Shown here in pieces: positions 51,999 to 61,500 of a stretch of DNA of 62,603 nt. This DNA comes from Oceanobacter sp. (lineage in GTDB: Bacteria > Pseudomonadota > Gammaproteobacteria > Pseudomonadales > Oceanobacteraceae). The position numbers and the translations under genes are program-made. How positions within the stretch are numbered: the first letter of the stretch is position 1; each line of letters starts with the position of its first letter. The notes beneath the pieces are model-generated. The model did not search any database and was not told the DNA's origin. It saw only the letters and a program-made list of their open reading frames with translations. The stretch lies in NCBI GenBank assembly GCA_002733645.1, contig NVWL01000021.1, positions 1 through 62,603 of the forward strand, given 5' to 3'.

Positions 51999-52866
51999 GC
52001 GTTGGTTACTTATTGGATGTCTGCTGTCACTTGTTGTGGTGGGCATTACGGGGTGTAGCTCGTTAACACGTTTGTACTTTCAGCCTCGTACCTTGTGGCT
52101 TCAAACCCCCGAGGCTTACGCTGTTAAATACGAAGATGTATGGCTTGAGGCGTCAGACGGTGTAAAGCTTCATGCTTGGTGGCTTATACCGGAAGAAATC
52201 AAAACTGACAGCCCAGTAATTCTGTATTTGCATGGCAATGCGCAAAATATTTCCACTCATGCGCGCAGTATTTACTGGCTGGTGGAAGAGGGGTATCGAG
52301 TACTGGCTCTGGATTATCGAGGTTTTGGTGCGTCTGAGGGCGCAGCTGTGATGCCGGACGTATTACTGGATCTAGAGGCTGCGGCACGTTGGCTTGTGGA
52401 TGAGTCCCCAAACGATAATATCGCCGTATTAGGCCAATCCATGGGCTCCGCTTTGGCCATCAACTTTGTTGCTGAACACCAAGACGACTACCCGATTGAG
52501 GCTTTGGTGTTAGATTCTACGTTTACGGGATTTCCTAGTATTGCGCGAAATGCGTTAGGTCACGCTTGGATAGGTTGGTTGTTTATGCCGTTTACTTGGT
52601 TGGTGCCCAGTCGTTGGGACCCGGAAAACAAAGTAAAAGATATTCGAGTGGCTACCTTGGTATTACATAGCCCTATGGACAGTGTGTTGCCATATGAGGG
52701 TGGGCGAACGGTCTATTTCAACTTACCCGAATCTAACTGTTGGCTAGATAGCTTAGGCCCGCATATTGCCTCGTTTCGTTATGGGAGTCTGCGTGCAGCG
52801 GTGGCTGATTTTATTGATACCAAGGCGTGCCCTGTGCGTGGGAATGAAAAACCGTCGGAAAAATAA
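51982..52866 (+). CDS. Alpha/beta-hydrolase lipoprotein (BEM46/YfhR-like), 294 aa
   Basis: ITGC at about residues 21-24 is a lipobox. The Bem46/YfhR pattern is clear: ILYLHGNAQNIS, LALDYRGFGASEG, and LGQSMGSALAINF with nucleophile serine near residue 153, then DSVLPYEGG and a histidine in LGPHIASF. It could act on lipids or peptides in the periplasm. Overlap with the DUF4105 gene indicates cotranslation and maybe joint function at the envelope. Confidence 0.9.
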   Translation: MLGTSKRWLLIGCLLSLVVVGITGCSSLTRLYFQPRTLWLQTPEAYAVKYEDVWLEASDGVKLHAWWLIPEEIKTDSPVILYLHGNAQNISTHARSIYWLVEEGYRVLALDYRGFGASEGAAVMPDVLLDLEAAARWLVDESPNDNIAVLGQSMGSALAINFVAEHQDDYPIEALVLDSTFTGFPSIARNALGHAWIGWLFMPFTWLVPSRWDPENKVKDIRVATLVLHSPMDSVLPYEGGRTVYFNLPESNCWLDSLGPHIASFRYGSLRAAVADFIDTKACPVRGNEKPSEK

Positions 52867-52920
52867 TCAGATAAATAGACAATTTTTGATTAATCGCCGG
52901 TTTCTTTAGCTCACGGGCGT

Positions 52921-52949
52921 TTACCCAGCTCAGACCTTTCGATATAATG
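52921..52949 (+). promoter_or_regulatory. Sigma-70 promoter for guaB-guaA
   Basis: TTTACC at 52921-52926 and TATAAT at 52944-52949 with the ideal 17-base spacer. The guaB ATG is 41 bases beyond, preceded by a moderate ribosome site GGAAGG. I see no clear PurR box between them. Confidence 0.72.
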
Positions 52950-52989
52950 CGGCGCCTTTCCCATCACCTCATTTCGGAAGGCACTTCAT

Positions 52990-54474
52990 ATGTTGCGAAT
53001 CGCTCAAGATGCACTCACTTTTGATGACGTGCTGCTCGTCCCCGGTTATTCAGAGGTACTGCCTAATCAGGTAAGTCTGAAAACTCGTCTCACTAAGGGC
53101 ATCGAGCTTAACGTTCCGCTTATTTCTGCTGCGATGGATACCGTGACTGAAGCACGCTTGGCGATTGCCATTGCTCAGGAAGGTGGTTTGGGTATTGTTC
53201 ATAAAAACCTAACCATTGATGAACAAGCCGCTGAAGTTCGTAAAGTTAAAAAGTACGAAAGCGGTGTGGTTAAAGATCCAATCACCGTGCCGAGCACGAC
53301 CACAATTCGTGAAATTCTTGAGCTAACTCAGCTCCACAATATTTCTGGTATGCCCGTTGTAGATAACGGTGACCTTGTGGGTATTGTGACGAGTCGTGAT
53401 GTTCGCTTCGAGAAAAACCTTGATGCATTGGTTAGCAGCGTGATGACACCGCGTAAAAAGCTAGTGACCGTTGTTGAAGGGACTAGCCCACAAGACGTTC
53501 AAGATTTGCTGCACGAATACCGTATTGAAAAAGTCATGGTGCTTAACGACGCTGGTCAGCTCGTTGGCATGATGACCGTAAAAGATATTGAAAAAGCCAG
53601 AGCCTATCCAAATGCCGCTAAAGATGAGCAGGGCCGTTTATTGGTCGGTGCCGCTGTAGGTACTGGTATGGGCACTGAAGAACGCGTTGAGGCCCTAGTA
53701 AAAGCCGGTGTGGATGTCATCGTCGTCGATACAGCACATGGTCATACTTCAAACGAAGCAGGTACTGGTGTTATTGACCGTGTTCGTTGGGTCAAAGAAA
53801 ACTTCCCGTCTGTTCAGGTGGTTGGTGGCAACATTGCTACTGCAGCCGCGGCGGTTGCTCTTGCTGAAGCCGGAGCAGATGGCGTGAAAGTCGGAATCGG
53901 CCCTGGTTCTATTTGTACGACTCGTATTGTTGCAGGTGTCGGTGTGCCGCAGATTTCAGCGGTAGCGAATGTGGCAGAAGCGATGAAGAGCTATGGCGTA
54001 CCTGTGGTTGCTGATGGCGGTATTCGCTTCTCTGGCGATATTGCAAAAGCGATCGTTGCCGGTGCAAGCGTAGTGATGGTGGGTTCTATGTTGGCGGGTA
54101 CGGATGAAGCACCTGGCGAAGTAGAGCTGTTCCAAGGCCGTGCTTATAAGTCATACCGTGGTATGGGTTCACTCGGCGCAATGGGGCAAAGCCAAGGCTC
54201 TTCTGACCGTTACTTCCAAGATAAAAAAGCGGGCGTTGATAAGTTGGTTCCGGAAGGGATTGAAGGTCGTATCGCCGTTAAAGGCCCACTGTCGAACATC
54301 GTGCATCAGCTAATGGGTGGTGTTCGTGCTTCCATGGGTTACACAGGTTGCGGAACCATTGATGAGATGCGTGTTAAGCCTGAATTTGTACGTATCACGT
54401 CAGCGGGTATGTCTGAGTCTCATGTTCATGATGTTCAGATCACTAAAGAAGCTCCAAATTACCGTTTGGGCTAA
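52990..54474 (+). CDS. guaB: Inosine-5'-monophosphate dehydrogenase
   Basis: It oxidises IMP to XMP with NAD, the committed GMP step. The barrel contains the active-site Cys309 in GPGSICTTR and the flap with [12 protein letters not shown] pair of CBS domains spans residues about 95-205. It starts [21 protein letters not shown], as in the family, and the 494-residue length is normal. A hairpin separates it from guaA. Confidence 0.97.
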   Translation: MLRIAQDALTFDDVLLVPGYSEVLPNQVSLKTRLTKGIELNVPLISAAMDTVTEARLAIAIAQEGGLGIVHKNLTIDEQAAEVRKVKKYESGVVKDPITVPSTTTIREILELTQLHNISGMPVVDNGDLVGIVTSRDVRFEKNLDALVSSVMTPRKKLVTVVEGTSPQDVQDLLHEYRIEKVMVLNDAGQLVGMMTVKDIEKARAYPNAAKDEQGRLLVGAAVGTGMGTEERVEALVKAGVDVIVVDTAHGHTSNEAGTGVIDRVRWVKENFPSVQVVGGNIATAAAAVALAEAGADGVKVGIGPGSICTTRIVAGVGVPQISAVANVAEAMKSYGVPVVADGGIRFSGDIAKAIVAGASVVMVGSMLAGTDEAPGEVELFQGRAYKSYRGMGSLGAMGQSQGSSDRYFQDKKAGVDKLVPEGIEGRIAVKGPLSNIVHQLMGGVRASMGYTGCGTIDEMRVKPEFVRITSAGMSESHVHDVQITKEAPNYRLG

Positions 54475-54492
54475 GAGCAAATCGCTTAATAC

Positions 54493-54515
54493 CGGGGATG
54501 ACATTGTCATCCCCG
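54493..54515 (+). terminator. Perfect hairpin between guaB and guaA
   Basis: CGGGGATGAC / GTCATCCCCG, ten base pairs with a three-base loop, followed by a weak T tract (ATTTAGTTT). It may partly terminate or process the message so that guaB and guaA levels differ. Confidence 0.65.
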
Positions 54516-54572
54516 ATTTAGTTTATAACCTTCTACAAGTTTTCCTGTTTTACGGGTTACGGAAAAAAGATT

Positions 54573-56150
54573 ATGTCTCAAGATATTCATGCTCAACGCA
54601 TTTTGATTCTGGATTTTGGTTCACAGTACACCCAGCTTATTGCTCGTCGTGTTCGTGAAATCGGTGTTTTCTCTGAGATTCGCGCCTGGGATATGGACGA
54701 ACCAGAGATTCGTGAATACAAGCCTACCGGGATTATTCTTGCGGGTGGCCCTGAGTCCGTGACTGAAGCGAATTCTCCTCTCGCGCCACAGGTGGTGTTT
54801 GAGCTGGGCTTACCTGTTTTAGGTATCTGCTATGGCATGCAAACCATGTCTGAGCAGTTGGGCGGCAAGGTTCAAGGTTCCGATGTACGTGAATTTGGTT
54901 ACGCCCAGATTCAAGTTGAGAACGAGAACGCTCTTTTAAAAGACATCAAAGATCACATCTCTGACAACGGCAAAGCCTTGTTGGATGTGTGGATGAGTCA
55001 CGGCGATAAAGTGGTGGCCATGCCGGAAGGCTTTGAATTGATGGTATCTACGCCGAGCTGTCCTATTGCCGGCATGTTTAACGCTGAGAAGAATTTTTAC
55101 GGTGTTCAGTTTCACCCAGAGGTGACTCACACGCTACAAGGTCAGCGTCTACTTGAGCACTTTGTGCTCGATATTTGTGGCTGTGAAGCACTGTGGACAC
55201 CGGCCAAAATTGCTGAAGATCAAATTGAACGTGTTCGCGCGCAAGTCGGCGACCAAAAAGTATTACTGGGTTTATCGGGTGGGGTGGATTCATCCGTGGT
55301 GGCTGCGCTGTTGCATAAGGCGATTGGTGATCAACTGACCTGCGTGTTTGTTGATAATGGTCTTTTGCGAAAAAACGAAGGCGATATGGTGATGGACATG
55401 TTCGCTAAGAACATGGGCGTTAAAGTGATTCGAGCGGATGCCGAGGCGTTATTCCTTGATGCATTGGCGGGCGTTTCTGATCCTGAAGCTAAGCGTAAAA
55501 TCATTGGTGGTAAGTTCATCGAAGTGTTTGATGAAGAAGCCACTAAGTTGAAAGACGTTAATTTCCTTGCACAGGGTACGATTTATCCTGATGTTATTGA
55601 GTCTGCCGCGTCCAAAACAGGCAAAGCGCATGTGATCAAATCTCACCATAACGTGGGCGGTTTGCCTGACGATATGAAAATGGAGTTGGTTGAGCCATTA
55701 CGCGAGTTGTTTAAAGACGAAGTACGTAAAATGGGTCTAGAGCTAGGCTTGCCTTACGACATGGTTTATCGCCATCCATTCCCTGGCCCAGGTTTGGGTG
55801 TCCGTATTTTGGGTGAGGTTAAAAAAGAATACGCTGAAATTCTGCGTGAAGCCGATGCGATCTTCCTTGAAGAACTGCATAACTTTGATTGGTATCACAA
55901 AACTTCTCAGGCTTTTGCTGTGTTTATTCCGCAGAAGTCGGTTGGTGTTGTGGGTGATGCTCGCCGTTACGAGTGGGTGATTGCCATTCGTGCGGTAGAA
56001 ACTATCGACTTTATGACCGCTCGTTGGGCGCACTTGCCCTATGATTTGCTGGAGAAAGTCTCCAATCGAATCATTAACGAAATCGAACATGTTTCCCGTG
56101 TGGCCTACGATGTATCAAGTAAGCCACCCGCGACGATCGAGTGGGAATAA
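54573..56150 (+). CDS. guaA: GMP synthase (glutamine-hydrolysing)
   Basis: The class I amidotransferase domain with Cys86 (LGICYGMQ) and the HPEVTH histidine occupies residues 1-205. The ATP pyrophosphatase loop [13 protein letters not shown] is near residue 235. The dimerisation domain ends [21 protein letters not shown], as in nearly all GuaA proteins. Length 525 is normal. It converts XMP to GMP, following guaB in the same operon; a strong terminator ends it. Confidence 0.97.
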   Translation: MSQDIHAQRILILDFGSQYTQLIARRVREIGVFSEIRAWDMDEPEIREYKPTGIILAGGPESVTEANSPLAPQVVFELGLPVLGICYGMQTMSEQLGGKVQGSDVREFGYAQIQVENENALLKDIKDHISDNGKALLDVWMSHGDKVVAMPEGFELMVSTPSCPIAGMFNAEKNFYGVQFHPEVTHTLQGQRLLEHFVLDICGCEALWTPAKIAEDQIERVRAQVGDQKVLLGLSGGVDSSVVAALLHKAIGDQLTCVFVDNGLLRKNEGDMVMDMFAKNMGVKVIRADAEALFLDALAGVSDPEAKRKIIGGKFIEVFDEEATKLKDVNFLAQGTIYPDVIESAASKTGKAHVIKSHHNVGGLPDDMKMELVEPLRELFKDEVRKMGLELGLPYDMVYRHPFPGPGLGVRILGEVKKEYAEILREADAIFLEELHNFDWYHKTSQAFAVFIPQKSVGVVGDARRYEWVIAIRAVETIDFMTARWAHLPYDLLEKVSNRIINEIEHVSRVAYDVSSKPPATIEWE

Positions 56151-56171
56151 GTCATCGTTGTTGTCTTTCTG

Positions 56172-56198
56172 AAAGCCACCTCCGGGTGGCTTTTTTTT
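56172..56198 (+). terminator. Rho-independent terminator of the guaBA operon
   Basis: AAAGCCACC / GGTGGCTTT around TCCG followed by a run of eight T, 21 bases beyond the guaA stop. Confidence 0.93.
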
Positions 56199-56308
56199 GT
56201 GGCGAATTATGTCTAGCCTCAGCTCGTGCGTGCTCGTTAGGGTAAGCTAAAATAAAAAGAATAAGGCAAGTAAACCATGCTTTTTAATGTCTGCCGTTGG
56301 GTGTTGTT

Positions 56309-57541
56309 ATGAGAATATTGATCTTCATGTGTTTTGCTTTTATTCAGGTGGCGTGGGCCGGTAAGCCAGTTGAGTTGAGGACAAGCCTTTGGCCTCCTTA
56401 TCAGGTGATGCTGAAGGGAGAGTTGTCGGGCGTTGCCATGACGGCGGTGAAATGCATCTTTGAAGGGCTTGATGAAGGGGTGAATGTCAAAGTTATGCCT
56501 TGGGGGCGTGCTATTAGTGATATGAAATCTCGCCAAGCAGACGGCTTGTTTACCTCGATCTATTCTGAAGAACTCAGTTCTAATGCGGTGATGTCTTCTC
56601 CGTTTGCACTCGAAAAATGGTACGTCTATTCAATGGGGAATGTTGGGTCCTTAGCCGAAGGCTTGCCCCTCGATACACGATTTGCTGCGGTTCGTTCAAG
56701 TAGCCAGTTTCAGTGGTTACGGAGTAATGGGTTTAACAATATAGAGGAGGTGAATGAAGGCGGGCAGCTTTTATTATTGTTGGCCTCTGGGCGAATTGAT
56801 GCGTTTATTGCAGATGATCGTTATTACAATGAGTTAGAAAAAGGTCATTACTCTGCATTCAGAGGATCTTTACCTACGTTTAATCGACGATTTTTACGTT
56901 ATACCCCTTTGGGGGTGTATTTCACCAACACCTTTGTTGATGAATATCCTGAGTTTATGGAGAAGTTTAACAATCAGATCACAGAGTGTGCTGGTACTCC
57001 AATTGCATTGAGTGCCTTGGAAGAAAAAACTATTCGCCGTATTTTTGAACGACGGTTGCGACCATTATTGAGTAATAGAGAAGTGTTTCGTGCTTTAACT
57101 CAACAAAATAGAATGAGTGCTGGGTTAGCACCATCGGTGAAGAATAAACTTGATGAAACTTGGCGCAGGGAGAGAGCTGGCGAAGATCAGCCATTTATTG
57201 ATGATCTGCTTGCTCGGCAAGTGTCAGTGATGTTTAAGGCAATACAAGACACGAGTGATGGTTTGTTTACCGAAATTTTTCTTGTTGACCGCTACGGCCT
57301 AAACACCGCCCAAAGTGTTGTGACCACAGACTATGATCAAAGTGACGAGCAAGCATATGCTGAAACTATCGCAAAAACGTCTGAGCGGTTATTTATAAGT
57401 GATATTCAGTTTGATGCGTCTTCAATGAAATTTCATGTTCAAGTATCAGTGGCCATTAAAGGCGAAGTTGATCGCTATGTTGGTATGTTAACGGTTGGTA
57501 TTGACGTTGAAGAAGCCTTGCGTCAGGGCTCTGGTTATTGA
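56309..57541 (+). CDS. Periplasmic amino-acid-type binding protein (SBP_bac_3) with a sensor-like C-terminal domain
   Basis: Signal peptide to residue 16 (VAWA|G). Residues about 20-245 are an extracellular solute-binding family 3 domain: LRTSLWPPYQVMLKGELSGVAM, then PWGRAISDMKSRQADGLFTSIY and a hinge region. After a helical linker, residues 290-405 are extra, with LVDRYGLNTAQSVVTTDYDQSDEQAY, which resembles the PDC/dCache sensor type (D-x-x-G-x-N-x-A, then D-x-x-Q-x-D-E). I see no membrane helix after it, so it is a secreted fusion. No ABC transporter genes are adjacent. ATG at 56309 gives a normal signal peptide, against GTG at 56297. Confidence 0.82.
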   Translation: MRILIFMCFAFIQVAWAGKPVELRTSLWPPYQVMLKGELSGVAMTAVKCIFEGLDEGVNVKVMPWGRAISDMKSRQADGLFTSIYSEELSSNAVMSSPFALEKWYVYSMGNVGSLAEGLPLDTRFAAVRSSSQFQWLRSNGFNNIEEVNEGGQLLLLLASGRIDAFIADDRYYNELEKGHYSAFRGSLPTFNRRFLRYTPLGVYFTNTFVDEYPEFMEKFNNQITECAGTPIALSALEEKTIRRIFERRLRPLLSNREVFRALTQQNRMSAGLAPSVKNKLDETWRRERAGEDQPFIDDLLARQVSVMFKAIQDTSDGLFTEIFLVDRYGLNTAQSVVTTDYDQSDEQAYAETIAKTSERLFISDIQFDASSMKFHVQVSVAIKGEVDRYVGMLTVGIDVEEALRQGSGY

Positions 57542-57552
57542 ATTGATAGCAG

Positions 57553-57581
57553 GCGTGATGCAACTTCGTGTCATGCTTTTT
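57553..57581. terminator. Weak hairpin between convergent genes
   Basis: GCgTGAtgCA / TGtcatGC with a short loop and a T run lies between the binding-protein gene and the nitroreductase end. The pairing is imperfect. Confidence 0.3.
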
Positions 57582-57591
57582 ACCGTAACGA

Positions 57592-58251
57592 CTAGCTCAG
57601 AAAAGTAACGGACTGAGTAATGTCTGCGCGGTCTGTCCGGCACTGATTCGCTGGTGATTCATCGGCGTAACCGAATGACATACCAAAAAGTACCCCATGC
57701 CCTTCAGGTAAGTTCAGCATACGATGAATCGGTTTCGGGAATTGGCCAAGCGCCCCTTGCATACAAGAATCTATACCATGTTCCTTTAATATTAATGCGA
57801 GTGTTTGAGCGTAAATACCTATATCAACTGCGCCCATGATGTTTAGGTATTTTTCCATTGTGAAGAAAACGACATGTGGCGCATCAAAGAATGTCCAATT
57901 TCGGAGCATGGCCATATTTCTTTTGGCTTTGTCGTCTCTGGCCACTGCCATTGCACTATAAAGAGCATTGGCGGCTCCAAACTGCCGCTCTCTATGAATA
58001 CCTTTATAGGCAATATTCCAATCAAAGTCAGGCTCGGGTGATTGTTGCTTCATCACCTCACTAATGAGCAGCTTACTGAGTTCATCTTTTTTCTCCCCAG
58101 ACACAACATAAGTCTGCCAAGGTTGAACATTGCAATTGGAGGGCGACTGCTGTGCTTTGCAAAAAACATCTTTCAGTAATGTTGAGTCTATAGGAGTGGC
58201 CTTGAAGCCTCGCACGGAGTGACGCTCTTGGAGTATGTCTGAAAGTAACAC
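57592..58251 (-). CDS. Nitroreductase family protein
   Basis: An FMN-dependent, dimeric oxidoreductase of 219 residues. The opening ERHSVRGFK and QSPSNCNVQPWQTYVVSG are FMN-contact motifs, and MGAVDIGIYAQTLALILKEHGIDSCMQGAL is the central dimer helix. GVLFGMSFGYADESP near the end completes the FMN site. It reduces nitroaromatics, quinones or related electron acceptors. Divergent from the giant repeat protein. Confidence 0.9.
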   Translation of the reverse strand: MLLSDILQERHSVRGFKATPIDSTLLKDVFCKAQQSPSNCNVQPWQTYVVSGEKKDELSKLLISEVMKQQSPEPDFDWNIAYKGIHRERQFGAANALYSAMAVARDDKAKRNMAMLRNWTFFDAPHVVFFTMEKYLNIMGAVDIGIYAQTLALILKEHGIDSCMQGALGQFPKPIHRMLNLPEGHGVLFGMSFGYADESPANQCRTDRADITQSVTFLS

Positions 58252-58562
58252 TTTTGATGCTCCGGAATAGTTATATAGGGTGAGGGACTCTGTAACCTTA
58301 CGTGTTTTTAAGCGTGATCTATGTCAGGAGAATGTAATTCCTTTGGTAACACCTTGTTACATGAACGACCGTTTATTATTCTGCAGTACCAAGGGTTTTG
58401 GCCTGTTTTGCGTTAAAGAGTGACATATTCTGCGTCATCGTTTTTACTTTATACGTATTGCGTCGACTTAACACAGGTATTAGAATCCAGCAAAATTTTG
58501 TAAATGGACTGTGAAGTAAGTCTCAAAATAGCTGAGATCTGCTTTCGAACGGAGCGAACATT
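58252..58562 (+). promoter_or_regulatory. Gene-free leader of the giant repeat protein with a candidate promoter
   Basis: TTGCGT at 58458-58463 and TAGAAT at 58481-58486 with a 17-base spacer make a reasonable sigma-70 promoter, leaving an 76-base leader. GGAGCG before ATG at 58563 is the ribosome site. I see no other gene or RNA in these 311 bases; the divergent nitroreductase promoter must also be here. Confidence 0.4.
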
Positions 58563-61500
58563 ATGAAGTTCATCAAAGGCGTTGCAATAAGTCTAGCCAC
58601 GGTAGCGGCATTTGCTAGTGGAGGTTATCAGCAAGCAAATGCTTCACCTGGTGGTGTGAATGATTCAGCTGTTTGGCTCAAGGCAGACGACGCCGGTACC
58701 ATTAACAACGCTTGGAAGGATAGCTCCGGTAACAATCGTGATATTGATGCACGAGGTTCTTGGTCATTAACTTCGGCGGATGCTAGTCACAACTTTCATC
58801 CTTACACTACTGGATATACAACTAGTCGCCACTTTAGAAATAATAGTACGGGAATCGTTCCAAGTGGTGAGCGTGAAACTCCATTATCAATTTTTACGGT
58901 TACCTTAACTTCGAGCTATGTACAAAATAACTCTGGTCGCATAACAGGACTGGATAGCACCAGCAATTACGCCGGTGAGCCTGGTTTCTCTCTCAACGGT
59001 GTTGATGCTGCCGGTGCCGGTAAATTATTACTACGACCAGAGCGTTCTTCGGGTGACGACATTAACGTATTTCACCCAACGGCCGTTCCGCTTTCTCAGT
59101 CTGTTTTAGGCTATGCGAATATCGGAGGCGCTGAGAATAAGACATTTGTTCTCGGTTTGAACGGCGAAGAATACACATATACTTCCCAGTACTCCTCCAT
59201 TACTCGCGGTGATAATTTACTCGTAGGGTATGGGCGTAAAGACAGTGGTGATGCTTTCCAAGGTGACATCATGGAGGTGATTTGGTACACCAAATCACTG
59301 ACGACTGCCGAACGCCTACAGGTAAGTTCTTACCTAAGCCTCAAATATGGTATCGATCTTGTTGGTAATTACACCGACAGTACGGGCGCAGTTATTTGGA
59401 ATGACTCGCTTGGTGTCAGTTCTAACCCAGGGGAAAACTATAAAAATGCGGTATTTGGTTTAGGTCGAGATGACACCAGCGGATTAAATCAAAAAGTTTC
59501 TCGTTCCGTTAAAAGCACGCGTTTAACACTAGCATTACAGTCTGACTTCACCTCTTCAAATGCGTCATCTTCACGTACCACGTCAATCAACGGTGATCGA
59601 CAGTTTTTCTTAGTTGGTAACAACAGTGGATCATACTCTCTTCAAACGACAGAAGTTGGTGCTCCATACTCACTGCGTATTGGCCGTGAGTGGCTAGTGC
59701 AAAAAACAGGCTTCAATCAGTCTGTATCTATGAAATTCGCTATTCCGGCTAATCTCCCGCTCAGCGCGAAGCTCTACTTAGTCCGTAAGAACACAAATTC
59801 TGATTTTAGTTCCGGTGCTGAGTCGATTGGTGAAATAAATAAAACCACAGGTGTTATTAACAACGTCACGTTGAACAATGGTGATTATTTTACCATCGCG
59901 GTGACGTTAGATAGCGATGGTGATGGTGTTCTAGATGCTAATGACGCATTTCCTAACGACCCTAACGAGTCGGTAGATACTGATGGCGATGGTATTGGTA
60001 ACAACGCAGATCCTGATGATGATAACGATGGCGTGTTGGATGGTGATGACGCGTTCCCACTTGATCCAAATGAAACAACTGATACCGATGGTGATGGCGT
60101 AGGAAATAATGCCGATACCGATGATGATAATGATGGCCTAACCGATAGCGAAGAAAATACGTTAGGAACCAATCCTCTATCCGCTGATACGGATAATGAT
60201 GGTAATGATGATGCGACAGAGGTTGGGGTCGTGACATCGCCTAATGATACTGATAATGACAACATTATTGATGCGCTTGAATCTGCTAATAACGATGCAG
60301 ATAGCGACGGTGTATCTGACCAGCTAGATGCCGAAAATAATAACCCTAACAACGACTCGGACGGTGATGGCATCGGTAACGCTGATGAAGTTGCTCTAGG
60401 CACAGATCCTCTTGATCCGAATGATACGCCACTAGACTCTGATGGTGATGGTACGCCTAATGCTTTTGATACCGATGATGATAACGATGGTGTATCAGAT
60501 GATGACGAAGCGACGAATGGTACTGACCCGTTAAATGTTGACACTGATGGCGACGGCGAAAACGACGGCGCAGAAGGGACTACTGATACAGATTCAGACG
60601 GCATCATTGATGCGCTTGAATCAAGCTTACTTGACGCTGATAACGACGGTGTATCTGACGAGCTAGACGCTGAAAACAACAATCCGAATAACGACTCGGA
60701 TGGTGATGGTATTGGTAACGCAACCGAAGTGGCTGCAGGGACTGATCCACTTGATCCAAACGATGCTGGAACAGATACAGATGGCGACGGCACTCCAGAT
60801 AACATCGACAATGACGACGACAATGACGGTTTAACCGATGTCCAAGAAAGCTCATTAGGCACTGACCCTCTATCTACGGATACGGACAGCGATGGTGAAC
60901 TGGATCTTTCCGAAGTAGGCGACGTTGCTGATCCTATAGATACTGATGAAGACGGCATTATTGATGCACTTGAATCTGCCGTACTTGATAGTGATAGCGA
61001 CGGTGTCGTTGACGAGCTAGACGCTGAGAACAACAATCCGAATAACGACTCGGATGGTGATGGTATTGGTAACGCAACCGAAGTGGCTGCAGGGACTGAC
61101 CCACTGAATCCGAACGATGCGGGCACCGATACTGACGGTGATGGTACCCCAGATAACATCGATACCGACGATGACAATGACGGTGTATCTGATACTGACG
61201 AAGCCACTAACGGTACCGATCCATTATTGGCCGATACCGACGGCGACGGCGAAAACGACGGCGCAGAAGGTACGACAGATACTGATTCAGACGGCATTAT
61301 TGATGCTCTAGAAAGCAGTACGACAGATACCGACAACGACGGTGTATCGGATGAATTGGATGCTGAGAACAACAATCCAAACAACGATACCGACGGTGAT
61401 GGCATTGGTAACGCGACCGAAGTGGCCGCAGGTACTGATCCGCTGAATCCAAACGATGCGGGCACCGACACTGACGGTGATGGCACCCCAGATAACATCG

